This document shows, one piece after another, positions 1-8,600 of a stretch of DNA of 64,000 bases. The notes under the pieces were generated by a model that saw nothing but the letters and a program-made list of their open reading frames with translations, did no database searches and was not told where the DNA came from. Numbering within the stretch: the stretch's first letter is position 1; every line of letters starts with the position of its first letter. Origin of the DNA: Marinovum algicola (lineage in GTDB: Bacteria; Pseudomonadota; Alphaproteobacteria; Rhodobacterales; Rhodobacteraceae); NCBI RefSeq assembly GCF_900109145.1, contig NZ_FNYY01000001.1, forward strand, positions 1-64,000. Direction: 5' to 3'. The position numbers and the translations under genes were made by a program.

Positions 1-324
1 TGGCATTACATCGCACCGGGAAAGCCAATGCAGAATGGGTTCGTCGAGAGTTTCAACGGGCGGATGCGCGATGAACTGCTCAACGAGACCATGTTCCGCA
101 ACCTGGCACACGCGCGCGTCGTGATCGCCGCATGGGTCGAGGACTACAACACCGAACGCCCGCATTCGGCCTTGGATTACCAGACCCCGGTCGACTACGC
201 GCGGACCCTGACCACCGCAATCGCCCGTCCCGCTGCGCGAGATGATAGCTCCGCGCGTCGGGCGATTGCTCAACCTGCGCCAACCGGCGTAAACACCAAT
301 TGGGCTCCGGTCGCGGCTGGATGA
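1..324 (+). mobile_element. IS3-family transposase OrfB, C-terminal fragment (runs off left edge)
   Basis: The open frame enters from the left edge in frame 1 and ends at a TGA at 322-324. It encodes the last part of the DDE integrase core of IS3-family OrfB transposases. The visible motif [18 protein letters not shown] contains the third catalytic acidic residue (the Glu before SF). It is followed by the family-typical segment [19 protein letters not shown]. The first two catalytic Asp residues and OrfA must lie to the left of the window, so completeness cannot be judged. The tail after the integrase domain is short and low complexity. The element abuts the 3' end of the convergent pqiC gene. 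Confidence 0.9.
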
Positions 325-342
325 AAGTTCAGTGGCAGGTCA
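321..342. repeat. Probable right terminal inverted repeat of the IS3-family element
   Basis: Read on the minus strand this segment starts TGACCTGCCACTGAAC and directly follows the transposase stop. IS3-family elements usually end a few bases to tens of bases after OrfB with a TG...CA terminus, which fits an element end at 342. The left copy is outside the window, so the repeat cannot be matched. The boundary is inference. Confidence 0.5.
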
Positions 343-957
343 CGACGCCATGTCCCGGGCGATCTGTTCGGAGAGGGTGGTCAGCGCTGTTGCCTGTGCC
401 GCGGCGATGGCGGCGGCGGTCTTGACCGGCAGGGCCACAACGATGTCGAACACCCGTGCCTTGTCGGAAAGCGGGGCCGGGACGATCTTGGGCGGCGCGT
501 CGGGGTCGTCGAAATTCTCGATCGGATCCGGCGTCTCGGAGCCCATGAAATACTGCCCCGACATCCGGAAGGTATCGGATTGGGTGGCGATGAAGGTTTC
601 GATGCGGATATCGATCACGCCCTTGGGCGGTTCGGGCAGGGGCCAGGGCTCGGGCGCCACCCGGGCAGAGGTCATGGTGTTGAGATTGCGCGAGATGATC
701 AGCGTTGTGGCGCGCTCGGGCTCATCCGCCCAGAGTCCGAAATCGCTGGCCAGAACCTCGCCGCCCTCTCCCTGAACCGCGATTTTCTGATCGGCGGCAT
801 AGGTCGGCAGAGACACCGTTCGCACCAGCACCGTTCGCACCACCGAGTTCACCCGCAGTTTCGACGGCGCGGGCTCGAGCAGGTATTGCGGTTCGGTGTC
901 GGCACAGGCGGTCAGGGCGGCCAGCGCCAGGGCGGAAAGGAATTTCGCGGCTGTCAT
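340..957 (-). CDS. pqiC: PqiC-like lipoprotein of the Pqi/MCE membrane transport system (possibly truncated by an IS)
   Basis: This 205-residue protein starts with a lipoprotein signal peptide; the lipobox LTAC places the acylated cysteine at residue 18. The body matches the PqiC/DUF330 (ABC-type transport auxiliary lipoprotein) family, which works with the MCE protein PqiB at the outer membrane. It is the last gene of the pqiA-pqiA-pqiB-pqiC operon, one base after the pqiB stop. Its TGA stop (340-342) coincides with the first three bases of the putative IS inverted repeat. The native C-terminus may therefore have been shortened or altered by the insertion. The conserved body of the family appears complete, so function may be retained. 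Confidence 0.85.
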   Translation of the reverse strand: MTAAKFLSALALAALTACADTEPQYLLEPAPSKLRVNSVVRTVLVRTVSLPTYAADQKIAVQGEGGEVLASDFGLWADEPERATTLIISRNLNTMTSARVAPEPWPLPEPPKGVIDIRIETFIATQSDTFRMSGQYFMGSETPDPIENFDDPDAPPKIVPAPLSDKARVFDIVVALPVKTAAAIAAAQATALTTLSEQIARDMAS

Positions 958-958
958 G

Positions 959-2797
959 TCATCGACCTATAATCAGGGAATTCGGGTTGCGCTGAATGGT
1001 GCGCGCCAGGCTGCGCAGGGCGTCGGCGGCTTCGCTCACGTCGCGCAGGGTGGAGAGCGCACCGTTGATCAGCCTTGAATTGTCGCCGTAGGATTCGATT
1101 ACCTTCTCGGTGCGGGTGGCAAGCGTCGTCAGCCGTGCGGTCAGCTTGGGCAGTTCGCCGGCGGCGGCCTCGACCGCATCGGCCGCGTTGGCGGCGGAGG
1201 CAAAGACGTTGTTGACGTTCTCGGTCGCGCCGCTTTCGCGCAGGCCGGCAACGATCAGGCGGACCTCTTCCAGCGTCGCCGTGGCCTCGTCGAGCGTATC
1301 GGTCAGCTCCGGCGTGATGGTGCGGAATTCTTCCAGGGTCGATGTAACCTCGGGCTGAAGCGCGCGCAGGTCGGCAAGCGTGGCATTGATGCCCGGCGCC
1401 ACGGCGCGGATGTCGTCAGAAGCGACCAGCGCCGAAGCATTGTCGATCAGCCCCTGCACCGAGGCCAGGACCTCTTCGATCGGCAGGTTGTTGATCCGCT
1501 GAAACACGCCTTCGGCGGTGGCGTTCAGATCGCTGACCTCGGCCTCGATGGTGGGCAGTTGCGGAATGCCCATCTCGGTCATCACGATCTCGGCTTCCCC
1601 CTCTTCGTCGATCGGCAGCTCGATCAGGTCGACCACCAGATCGCTGGACAGCAGGCTGGCGGTGGCCAGCCGCACGCGCAGCCCCTCTTCGACATAGACG
1701 CTCAGCAGGTCCAGCGCTTCCTCGACGCCGTCCTCGTTCGACAGGCCGAGGCGGGACGGGATGATCGCCAGCATTGCGCGCATCCGCACGACCTTGCGGC
1801 CGTCACGTTCGCCGGCGACCATTGCCACATTGTCGACTTCGCCGACCGGCACGCCGCGAAAGCGCACCGTCGCGCCTTCGGCCAGCCCGCCCACGGTGCC
1901 ATCGAACACCGCCAGCGCCCGCAGCCGCTCGGCGGTGGGATCGTTGAGCAGGCTCGAGCGCGCGGCGCTTTCGTCGGCATAAAGCGGGAATTCGGTGCCA
2001 TCGGCCACCGCGTCGCCACCGGGGACGAAAGTGTCGAAACTGATCCCGCCCTGCACCAGCGAGGCCAGCGACGAGAAATTCAGCGAGACGCCGGAGGTGT
2101 CGAGCGAGACCGAGACCCCGGAGATATTCCAGAACCGCGTGTCGCTGGTGATGATCTCGTCATAAGGGGCGCGGACAAAGCCGGTGATGATCACCTGCTC
2201 GCCGCCTTCGGCCAGGTCGGGCGCTTCGACGGTACCGACCGGGATGCCCTTGTAGAGGATCGGCGCGCCGGCGATGATCGAATTGCTGTCGCGGGCGCTC
2301 AGCCGCACGCGGGTGCCGTCTTCGTCGGGATTGTTGATCGGGGCGTTTTCCAGCCCGTCAAATCGGGTGCGGGCGGCGCCGGCGGTGCTGTCCCACTGAC
2401 CGACGATGTAGACGCCGGACAGGACGGTGTTGAGGCCGGTGATCCCCTGGGCCGAGATCTCGGGGCGCACCACCCAGAACTCCGCGTTCTCGTCGAGATA
2501 GGGCGCGAGATTGCGGTCGATCCGCACCGCGGCGATGACTTCGCCCAGATCGTCGGAAAAGCGCACATCCTCGACCAGCCCGACGGTCACGTCGCGATAG
2601 CGCAGCTCGGTCTTTTCGGCGGCAATGCCGGAGGCGCTGTCAAAGGCGATCTCGATCAGCACACCACGTTCGGCATAGGTCTGATAGGCGATGCCAAGCG
2701 AGACCGCGAGCGCGAGAATCGGCACCAGCCAGACCACCGAAAAGCGCGGGCCACGGGCGCGGCGCACCACCGGGTCGGCTGCTTTTGGCTCGGTCAT
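959..2797 (-). CDS. pqiB: Intermembrane transport protein PqiB (MCE/MlaD domains)
   Basis: This 612-residue inner-membrane-anchored protein has one transmembrane helix at about residues 19-41. Three MCE/MlaD-type beta domains follow at about 45-150, 155-260 and 285-385, each with the repeated pattern of a hydrophobic strand then VRFRG/LYKGIPVG-like turns. The C-terminus is a long helical region rich in TLEE/TLDE segments. E. coli PqiB, with three MCE rings and a helical tunnel, has the same layout and is thought to carry lipids across the periplasm. The start ATG overlaps the stop of the upstream pqiA gene as ATGA, so translation is probably coupled. Confidence 0.93.
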   Translation of the reverse strand: MTEPKAADPVVRRARGPRFSVVWLVPILALAVSLGIAYQTYAERGVLIEIAFDSASGIAAEKTELRYRDVTVGLVEDVRFSDDLGEVIAAVRIDRNLAPYLDENAEFWVVRPEISAQGITGLNTVLSGVYIVGQWDSTAGAARTRFDGLENAPINNPDEDGTRVRLSARDSNSIIAGAPILYKGIPVGTVEAPDLAEGGEQVIITGFVRAPYDEIITSDTRFWNISGVSVSLDTSGVSLNFSSLASLVQGGISFDTFVPGGDAVADGTEFPLYADESAARSSLLNDPTAERLRALAVFDGTVGGLAEGATVRFRGVPVGEVDNVAMVAGERDGRKVVRMRAMLAIIPSRLGLSNEDGVEEALDLLSVYVEEGLRVRLATASLLSSDLVVDLIELPIDEEGEAEIVMTEMGIPQLPTIEAEVSDLNATAEGVFQRINNLPIEEVLASVQGLIDNASALVASDDIRAVAPGINATLADLRALQPEVTSTLEEFRTITPELTDTLDEATATLEEVRLIVAGLRESGATENVNNVFASAANAADAVEAAAGELPKLTARLTTLATRTEKVIESYGDNSRLINGALSTLRDVSEAADALRSLARTIQRNPNSLIIGR

Positions 2798-3399
2798 TGC
2801 GGCTCCTCATCGGCATCCCAGATCAGCTTCGGGTCAAAGCTCTGGGCCGCCAGCATTGTAAACGCGACCGACAGCAGAAAGCTCACGGCGGCAATTCCGG
2901 GGTTGATGGTAGCGACCGAGCCCAGCTGGACAAGAGCCGAGAGGATCGCCACCACGAAAACGTCGATCATCGACCAGCGGCCGATGAATTCGACCACCTC
3001 ATATAGCAGGTGGCGCTGATGTACACGGTCCGGCCGCGCCCGGCGCAGGCTGAGCGCGAGATACCCGATGGCGATGAACTTGCCGATCGGAATCACGATG
3101 CTGGCGAAGAACACGATAAAGGCCACGCCGTAAGAGCCGTAATGCAACAGCTCGATAGCGCCGCCGATGATGGTGCTTTCGGATTTGTCGAGCAGGGTCG
3201 AGGTGCGCAGCATCGGATAGGTATTGGCCGGGATGTAGATGACGATCCCGGCAAAGAGCCAGGCCCAGACCGTCTGAAGCGAGCGGCGGCTTTGATGGGG
3301 CAGGGTGTCGCCGCAGCGGGCGCATTCCTCGGCGCCCCGGCGGTCGACCCGCCCGCAGGTGACGCAGGCCACCAGCCCGGCTTGTCGTGCGGTTGTCAT
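2794..3399 (-). CDS. pqiA: Paraquat-inducible protein A, second half-size copy
   Basis: This 201-residue protein has an N-terminal zinc-finger-like CVTCGRVDRRGAEECARCG motif and four predicted transmembrane segments, i.e. a single PqiA domain. E. coli PqiA is one protein with two such domains. Here the two halves are separate adjacent genes, this being the second. The start is MTTARQAG at 3399, fixed by the ATGA overlap with the stop of the first half at 3396-3398. A longer upstream in-frame extension exists but only reads antiparallel nonsense through the first gene. PqiA is the inner-membrane partner of PqiB; its exact transport role is unsettled. Confidence 0.9.
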   Translation of the reverse strand: MTTARQAGLVACVTCGRVDRRGAEECARCGDTLPHQSRRSLQTVWAWLFAGIVIYIPANTYPMLRTSTLLDKSESTIIGGAIELLHYGSYGVAFIVFFASIVIPIGKFIAIGYLALSLRRARPDRVHQRHLLYEVVEFIGRWSMIDVFVVAILSALVQLGSVATINPGIAAVSFLLSVAFTMLAAQSFDPKLIWDADEEPQ

Positions 3400-4055
3400 T
3401 GATCGGTGGCCTCGAGCGAATTCCAGATCGTGTGGCGGCACATGCTGGTGTCTTGCAGAACGGTAACCACCACAAAGCCTGACATGGCCCAGAAGGCGGG
3501 GCCGAGGTTGAGCGTCGCAAGCCCGCCGACCTTGACCAGCGCCACCGCGACGCCGACGATGAAGATCTCGGCCATGGACCAGGGTCGCAGCCGTTCGGCC
3601 AGTCGAAAGGCCGCCTTGGCATGGGCGTAAGGCTTCCGGTCGCGCATCAGCGGCAGCAGCGTGTAGATGATCGCCAGCAGCCGGAGGAAGGGGATCAGCA
3701 CGATCAAGAGCGCCACCACCACCGCCAGCGGCACCATCAGCCCCGAGGAAAACACCTGAATCGCATCCAGAATCGAGGTGCGGTTGTGGATGCCGCCGGC
3801 CTGAAGATCGATGAAGGGAAAGAAGATCGCGGCGGTCATCAGCACGGCCGAGGTCATCGCCAGCGCCAGCACCCGGGCAAAGGCGTCCGAGCGCGGTGCG
3901 GCGATCACATGGCCGCAGCGGTGACAGAGCGCGATGGAGTTTTCGGGCACCTCGGGCTCTTTGTAGAGCGTGTCGCAGACCGGACAGGCATAAAGCGCGT
4001 TGCCCGTCGCTTTCTCGGGCCGCTCTTCGGTCTGCACCATGTCGTTTCGTTCCAA
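3396..4055 (-). CDS. pqiA: Paraquat-inducible protein A, first half-size copy
   Basis: This 219-residue protein is the first gene of the pqi operon. The N-terminus carries two CxxC pairs (CPVCDTLY and CHRCGH), a rubredoxin/zinc-ribbon-like motif typical of PqiA. Four hydrophobic segments follow at about residues 60-80, 100-130, 160-180 and 185-205. It corresponds to the N-terminal domain of full-length PqiA and probably pairs with the protein from the next gene. The start MERNDMV is the first plausible ATG; MVQTEE five codons later is an alternative. Confidence 0.9.
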   Translation of the reverse strand: MERNDMVQTEERPEKATGNALYACPVCDTLYKEPEVPENSIALCHRCGHVIAAPRSDAFARVLALAMTSAVLMTAAIFFPFIDLQAGGIHNRTSILDAIQVFSSGLMVPLAVVVALLIVLIPFLRLLAIIYTLLPLMRDRKPYAHAKAAFRLAERLRPWSMAEIFIVGVAVALVKVGGLATLNLGPAFWAMSGFVVVTVLQDTSMCRHTIWNSLEATDQ

Positions 4056-4272
4056 CTTCCCGCTGCCCCGCGATCTGGCTGTCCATAACCAGTCGCGAAC
4101 AGCCGAACAGAGAGTAGTGCGCCACCCGCGTGCTGTCCACTCTGCGCCACGGCGGGGCGATCACTTTTGGGCGGGGCGGCGGGTGACCTTGCGGAATTTT
4201 GGCGCGGTGATCCGAGGGGTGCAAGACCCTTGCCAAGCGGCTCAGGAACCCCAAGTTCGCGACGGCAAGGGC

Positions 4273-5481
4273 TCAGTCCGGGCGGCCGCGGTTCGTCCAG
4301 TACATGACGCAGCAGGCGGCGAGCCCGAGCACGGCAAAGCCGGCGATCAGCGGGGTCACCGTGCCATTGATGCGGGCGCTGATCGCCGCTGCCAGGGGCA
4401 GCGACAGAAAGGTGGCGAGCGAGCCGACAAAGGCCGCGCCGAGGCCCGCCATATGGCCCAGCGGTTCCAGCGCCAGCGCGTTGAGATTGCCGAAGGTAAT
4501 GCCGACGCAGAAAAACACCGAAAGCTGCCAGAGGATAAACAGTAGCATCGGGGGCTGACCGCCATAAAGCGGCAGAAGCGCCCAGAAGCCAAAGGAGAGG
4601 CCGGTCAGCGCCACCAGCGCCAGCCCGGTGAGCCGGCGCATCCCGAGCCGCATCACCAGCGAGGCATTGACGATCGCCGCCGCCCCGAGCGCGGTGGAGG
4701 CGAGGGCGAAATAGGCGGCAAAGAGCTCTCCGACGCCGAAGACACCCTGAAAGATCTGCTGCGCGGCGCCGAGGTAGCCGACGAACATGCCGTACATCAG
4801 CCCGGCGGTCAGCGTATAGCCCAGCGCCACCCGGGTCCGCAGGATCTCGCGCAGGCCGGCGGCGATATCGCCCAGCCGAAACGCCCGCTTGTCCTCGGGG
4901 GCCAGGGTCTCTCTCTGCCGCAGGGCAAACCAGCCCACGACCGCCAGCGCCAGCACCACCAGCCCGGCAAAGGTCGACCGCCAGCCGCCCAGCAGGATCA
5001 GGCCCTGGCCCAGCGCCGGGGCGACAACCGGCACGATGATGAAGGCGGCCATGACGATCGACATGATCCGCGCCATCGCCCGGCCTTCGTATTCGTCGCG
5101 CACCATGGCGACAGTGACGATGCGCGGCGCGGCGGCGCCGAAGCCCTGAAGCACCCGCCCCGCCAGCATGATCGCCCAGCTCTCGGTGAAGGCCGAGACC
5201 AGGCAGCCGAGCACAAAGACGCCGTAGCCGGCATAGATCACCGGCTTGCGCCCGAAACTGTCGGCCAGCGGCCCGACGATGAGCTGGCCACCGGCCATGC
5301 CGAGGAAGAAGGCGCTGACGATGTAATGCCCGTCGGTGAGCTTGGGCGCGCCGAGATCGGCGCTGATCGCCTCGAGCGCGGGCAGCATGATGTCGGTGCC
5401 GAGCGCGCCGATCGAGATCAGCAGCGCAACCAGCGCGATATATTCGGCAAAGGCCGGTCGGGGCGGTGTCGGTCGGGTCAT
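4273..5481 (-). CDS. Bcr/CflA-type multidrug efflux MFS transporter
   Basis: This 402-residue protein has twelve predicted membrane helices. The MFS motif A (GPLADSFGRKPVI) sits between helices 2 and 3, and the Bcr/CflA hallmark GTDIMLPALEAI lies in helix 1. Members of this family export drugs or small metabolites (bicyclomycin, chloramphenicol, sulfonamides, cysteine-type solutes) by proton antiport; the substrate cannot be read from the sequence. It lies 138 bp downstream of the giant RHS gene on the same strand, so it could be read from the same transcript. It has no obvious functional tie to that cluster. Confidence 0.88.
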   Translation of the reverse strand: MTRPTPPRPAFAEYIALVALLISIGALGTDIMLPALEAISADLGAPKLTDGHYIVSAFFLGMAGGQLIVGPLADSFGRKPVIYAGYGVFVLGCLVSAFTESWAIMLAGRVLQGFGAAAPRIVTVAMVRDEYEGRAMARIMSIVMAAFIIVPVVAPALGQGLILLGGWRSTFAGLVVLALAVVGWFALRQRETLAPEDKRAFRLGDIAAGLREILRTRVALGYTLTAGLMYGMFVGYLGAAQQIFQGVFGVGELFAAYFALASTALGAAAIVNASLVMRLGMRRLTGLALVALTGLSFGFWALLPLYGGQPPMLLFILWQLSVFFCVGITFGNLNALALEPLGHMAGLGAAFVGSLATFLSLPLAAAISARINGTVTPLIAGFAVLGLAACCVMYWTNRGRPD

Positions 5482-5619
5482 CGGGGGCTGCGGCCTTTGT
5501 CATCTGACGTCCGCCCTCTCCTAGACCCTGCGGCAGGGAAAGGCCAAGGCCTGTTCTCCCGTTCCCCGGGGCCCGCTTGCCGCGCTGTTGCCGGACAGCG
5601 GCGGCAGAGGGCGCCGGGG

Positions 5620-8600
5620 TCAGATCACGGCCATGGCTCCGATGGCGGCAAAGGCGTCCTCGGTGGTTTCCTTGCCGGCGCTCTTGGCACCGACCGCCCC
5701 AATCGAGCCCCAGACGGCGCCGCTTACCGCGGTGTTCACCAGCCCCTTGTCGAGCGGGTCGCCGTTGACCGCGTTCCTGGTCACGCTGACCGAGATGCCG
5801 ATGGCCTCTTTCTTGGCGGTGTTGATCAGCACGCGCTTGCCGAACTCCTTGAACCCCGCCTTGTAGGCCGGCCCCGCCGTGCCGGCGGTTATCGCGGTCG
5901 AGACCGCACCCCAGAGCGCGCCGCTGACCACGTCGAACCCCGGCGTGACATTATGCGCCACGTCGTTGAGCGAGGTAGAAACCGCGCCGCTCACGGCGCC
6001 GCCAACCGCGCCGAACCCCGCCTTGATGCCATATTCGACGACGGTTTGCGTCGCCTTGCTGGCGGCCTGAACCGTCGCCGTGGCCCCGGCGCTGGTCGCC
6101 GCGGCGGTGCCCAGCGCGCCAAAGCCGAAGGAGATTGCCCCGGCCACCGCGCCGACGCCCATCGAGATGCCGTATTCCTTCCAGTCAAAGCTCTGGACGT
6201 TGAGCACCGAATAGATGATCGAACTGGCGCCGGCGCCATAGAAGAACCCTGCGGCCGCGGCCAGCGCCACCGCCGCCGGCGTCGCCAGCCCGCCGGTCAC
6301 CACCTCGAGAACCCCCGCCACCACATCGATTGCCACGCCGATCAGAATCTCGACCGCGCCGATGATCACCCCGGCAATCGCCGAGAACAGGCTGCCGATC
6401 GAGAACCGGCCGTCCGGGTCGACATAAAGCACCGGGTTGTTGGCGGCATAGGTGTAGGGCGAATTGAACTGGCTCATCGGATCGGTATCGAGGAACCGGC
6501 CGATCTGGGCGCCGTAAAAGCGCGCCGGCGTGTCATAAAGCCCGAGATCGGCATCGAAGCGATGGCCGGTAAAGCGCAGGTTGGTGGCGTTCAGCGCCGG
6601 GCCGGAACTGCGCGAGACGGTGCCATAGGGCAGATAGTCGAAATCGGCCACCACCGCGTTCTTGTCATCGAGCAACCGGCGGACCGAGCCGAGATGGTCG
6701 CGCAGGATGTAGTAGACCTTGCCGTTGTGGCGCAGCAGGGCAAGTCCCTGCGGTCCGAAACCATAAAGCATCTCGTCGCGCGGCGCCTGTTCATAAAGCG
6801 GCACGTTGTCGGCGCCATAGGCATAGACGGTCTGCTCCACCGCGCCATTGTCGCGCGGCACGGTCTTGAGCACCCGCCGCCCGGTCGCGCCATAGCGATA
6901 GGTCACGTCATCGCCGCCCGCGACCCGCGCCGCCACCGGCCGCGAAATGCCGGGATCGTGGTCAAAGGCGATCTCGCGGCCGTTCTCGAACGGGGTGCCG
7001 ACGGTCTTTGACGTCTTGGCCGCGCCGTTCTTTGTGTAGGTATAGCGCGCCACCTCGACGTCGCCGCCCCCGGTCACGTCGCGCAGGGTCTTGAGCCGCT
7101 GGGTCTGGGCGACATAGGTGAACGCGATCTCGCGCGTGCCGAGATTGGCGGCGCGCATATTGCCGTTGGCGTCGTAGCGCACCGGGCCGTCGGTGCCGAG
7201 GCTCCATTCCGGCTCGGCGGCGCAATCCGCCGTCTCGATCTCGCCCAGGCCATTGTAGGCATAGGCAAAGTCATGCGCCGGGGCGCCGCCCGCCGCCGGA
7301 TACCCGGCCTTGGCGATGACCCCGTCGTAGTAACCCGCCCCCTTGTAGCCGCCGGCGGTATAGCTCAGCTCTTCGGTGAACAGCGCCGCCGTGGCGGTGC
7401 TGTCATGCAGCCGCGTCGGCCAGAGCGGCGGGTTGTAGGCATACTCGCGGTCGCTGGGCGTGCTGCCGTCGCCGGGGCGCTGCTCCGCCTCGGGGCGGCC
7501 ATCGGCGCGATAGGCATAGCGGATCAGTTCCTCGTTGCCGGTCTCGCCCTGCGAGATCGTGCTGACCCGGCCCAGCGCATCGTACCGATAGCTCAGCCGC
7601 CAGCGTGTGCCCTCGATGTCGCGCGGATATTGCACCGCCAGCGGAGATCCCTGGGCGTCAAAGGCATAATCGGTCTGCCGGTCGCCGCTGACCCCGGTCA
7701 CCGCCTGACGGATCTGCACGGTGTTGCCGAAGAGATCGTAGCGATAGCTGTCGCGGCTCGCCGATGTGCCCTCGTCGCTCTGGCTGGTCTCGACCTGCGT
7801 AAGCCGGCCGATGGCATTGGCCGCCGGATCGGTGCCGTCCCAATGCTGGCGCTTGCGCCAGGTGTCGGGCGTGGCGGGCCAGCCAGGGGCCTCGGTGGCC
7901 TTGGCGGTCAGGGTCTTGCGATCGAAACTGCCGGTCAGATAACCGTTCTCCAGCGGTCGGCCCAGCCGGTCATAGGTCCAGTAAAGATAGGTGCCACCGG
8001 CGGCGCCCTCGGGGTCTTCCATGAAGCGAAGATCACCGGCATCGGAATAGACGAACTGGCTGCTGCCGGTGCGGCCGATGGTCTTGGTCAGCGGCCGGCC
8101 GGCGAAATCGAAGCTCTGGGCGATCACCCAATCCTCGGGCAGGCTGTCGGCGGGCGGATCGAAGTAGTTGGGCTGGCGCCGTTCGACCGGATTGCCGGCA
8201 TCGTCGTAGATCACGAAGCTGGTGATCAGCTGCCCCTTGGTCCGCTCGGCCGATTGCACCACCACCTGGCCCAAGGTGGTCGAGATCGTGGTGGTCACAT
8301 TGCCGTTGGGGTCGGTCACCGTCTCGCGCAGGTAGCCGGCGATCGGAAGGCCATGGCTGCCATCGTTGGCGCCATAGGCGATGCGACTGTCATGCGCGCC
8401 GATGGCAAAATCGGCGCCGGGCAGGCCGGAGGCCACGGTGCGCCCCAGGGGCGAGGCCTCGAAGACCTCGCGGGCATAGGGAAAACCGCCGTCGTCGGGA
8501 TAGGCCTCGGCGACACGGCCGGTCATCTGGCCGCTGGTCCAGTCGAGCCTGGCCATGTCCGGCGTATAGGCCAGCAGCGGGGTCTTGTCCGAGGCCGCGA

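Noticed and set aside
1559-3019. A 486-codon plus-strand open frame opposite pqiB
   Set aside because: It is antisense to a clear PqiB/PqiA coding region with family motifs; long antisense frames are common in GC-rich DNA, and its translation is rich in His, Asp, Arg and Gly with no domain.
5482-5619. Immunity gene for the RHS protein in the gap before the MFS gene
   Set aside because: The gap is only 138 bp with no ribosome site or plausible frame, and the next gene is a transporter.
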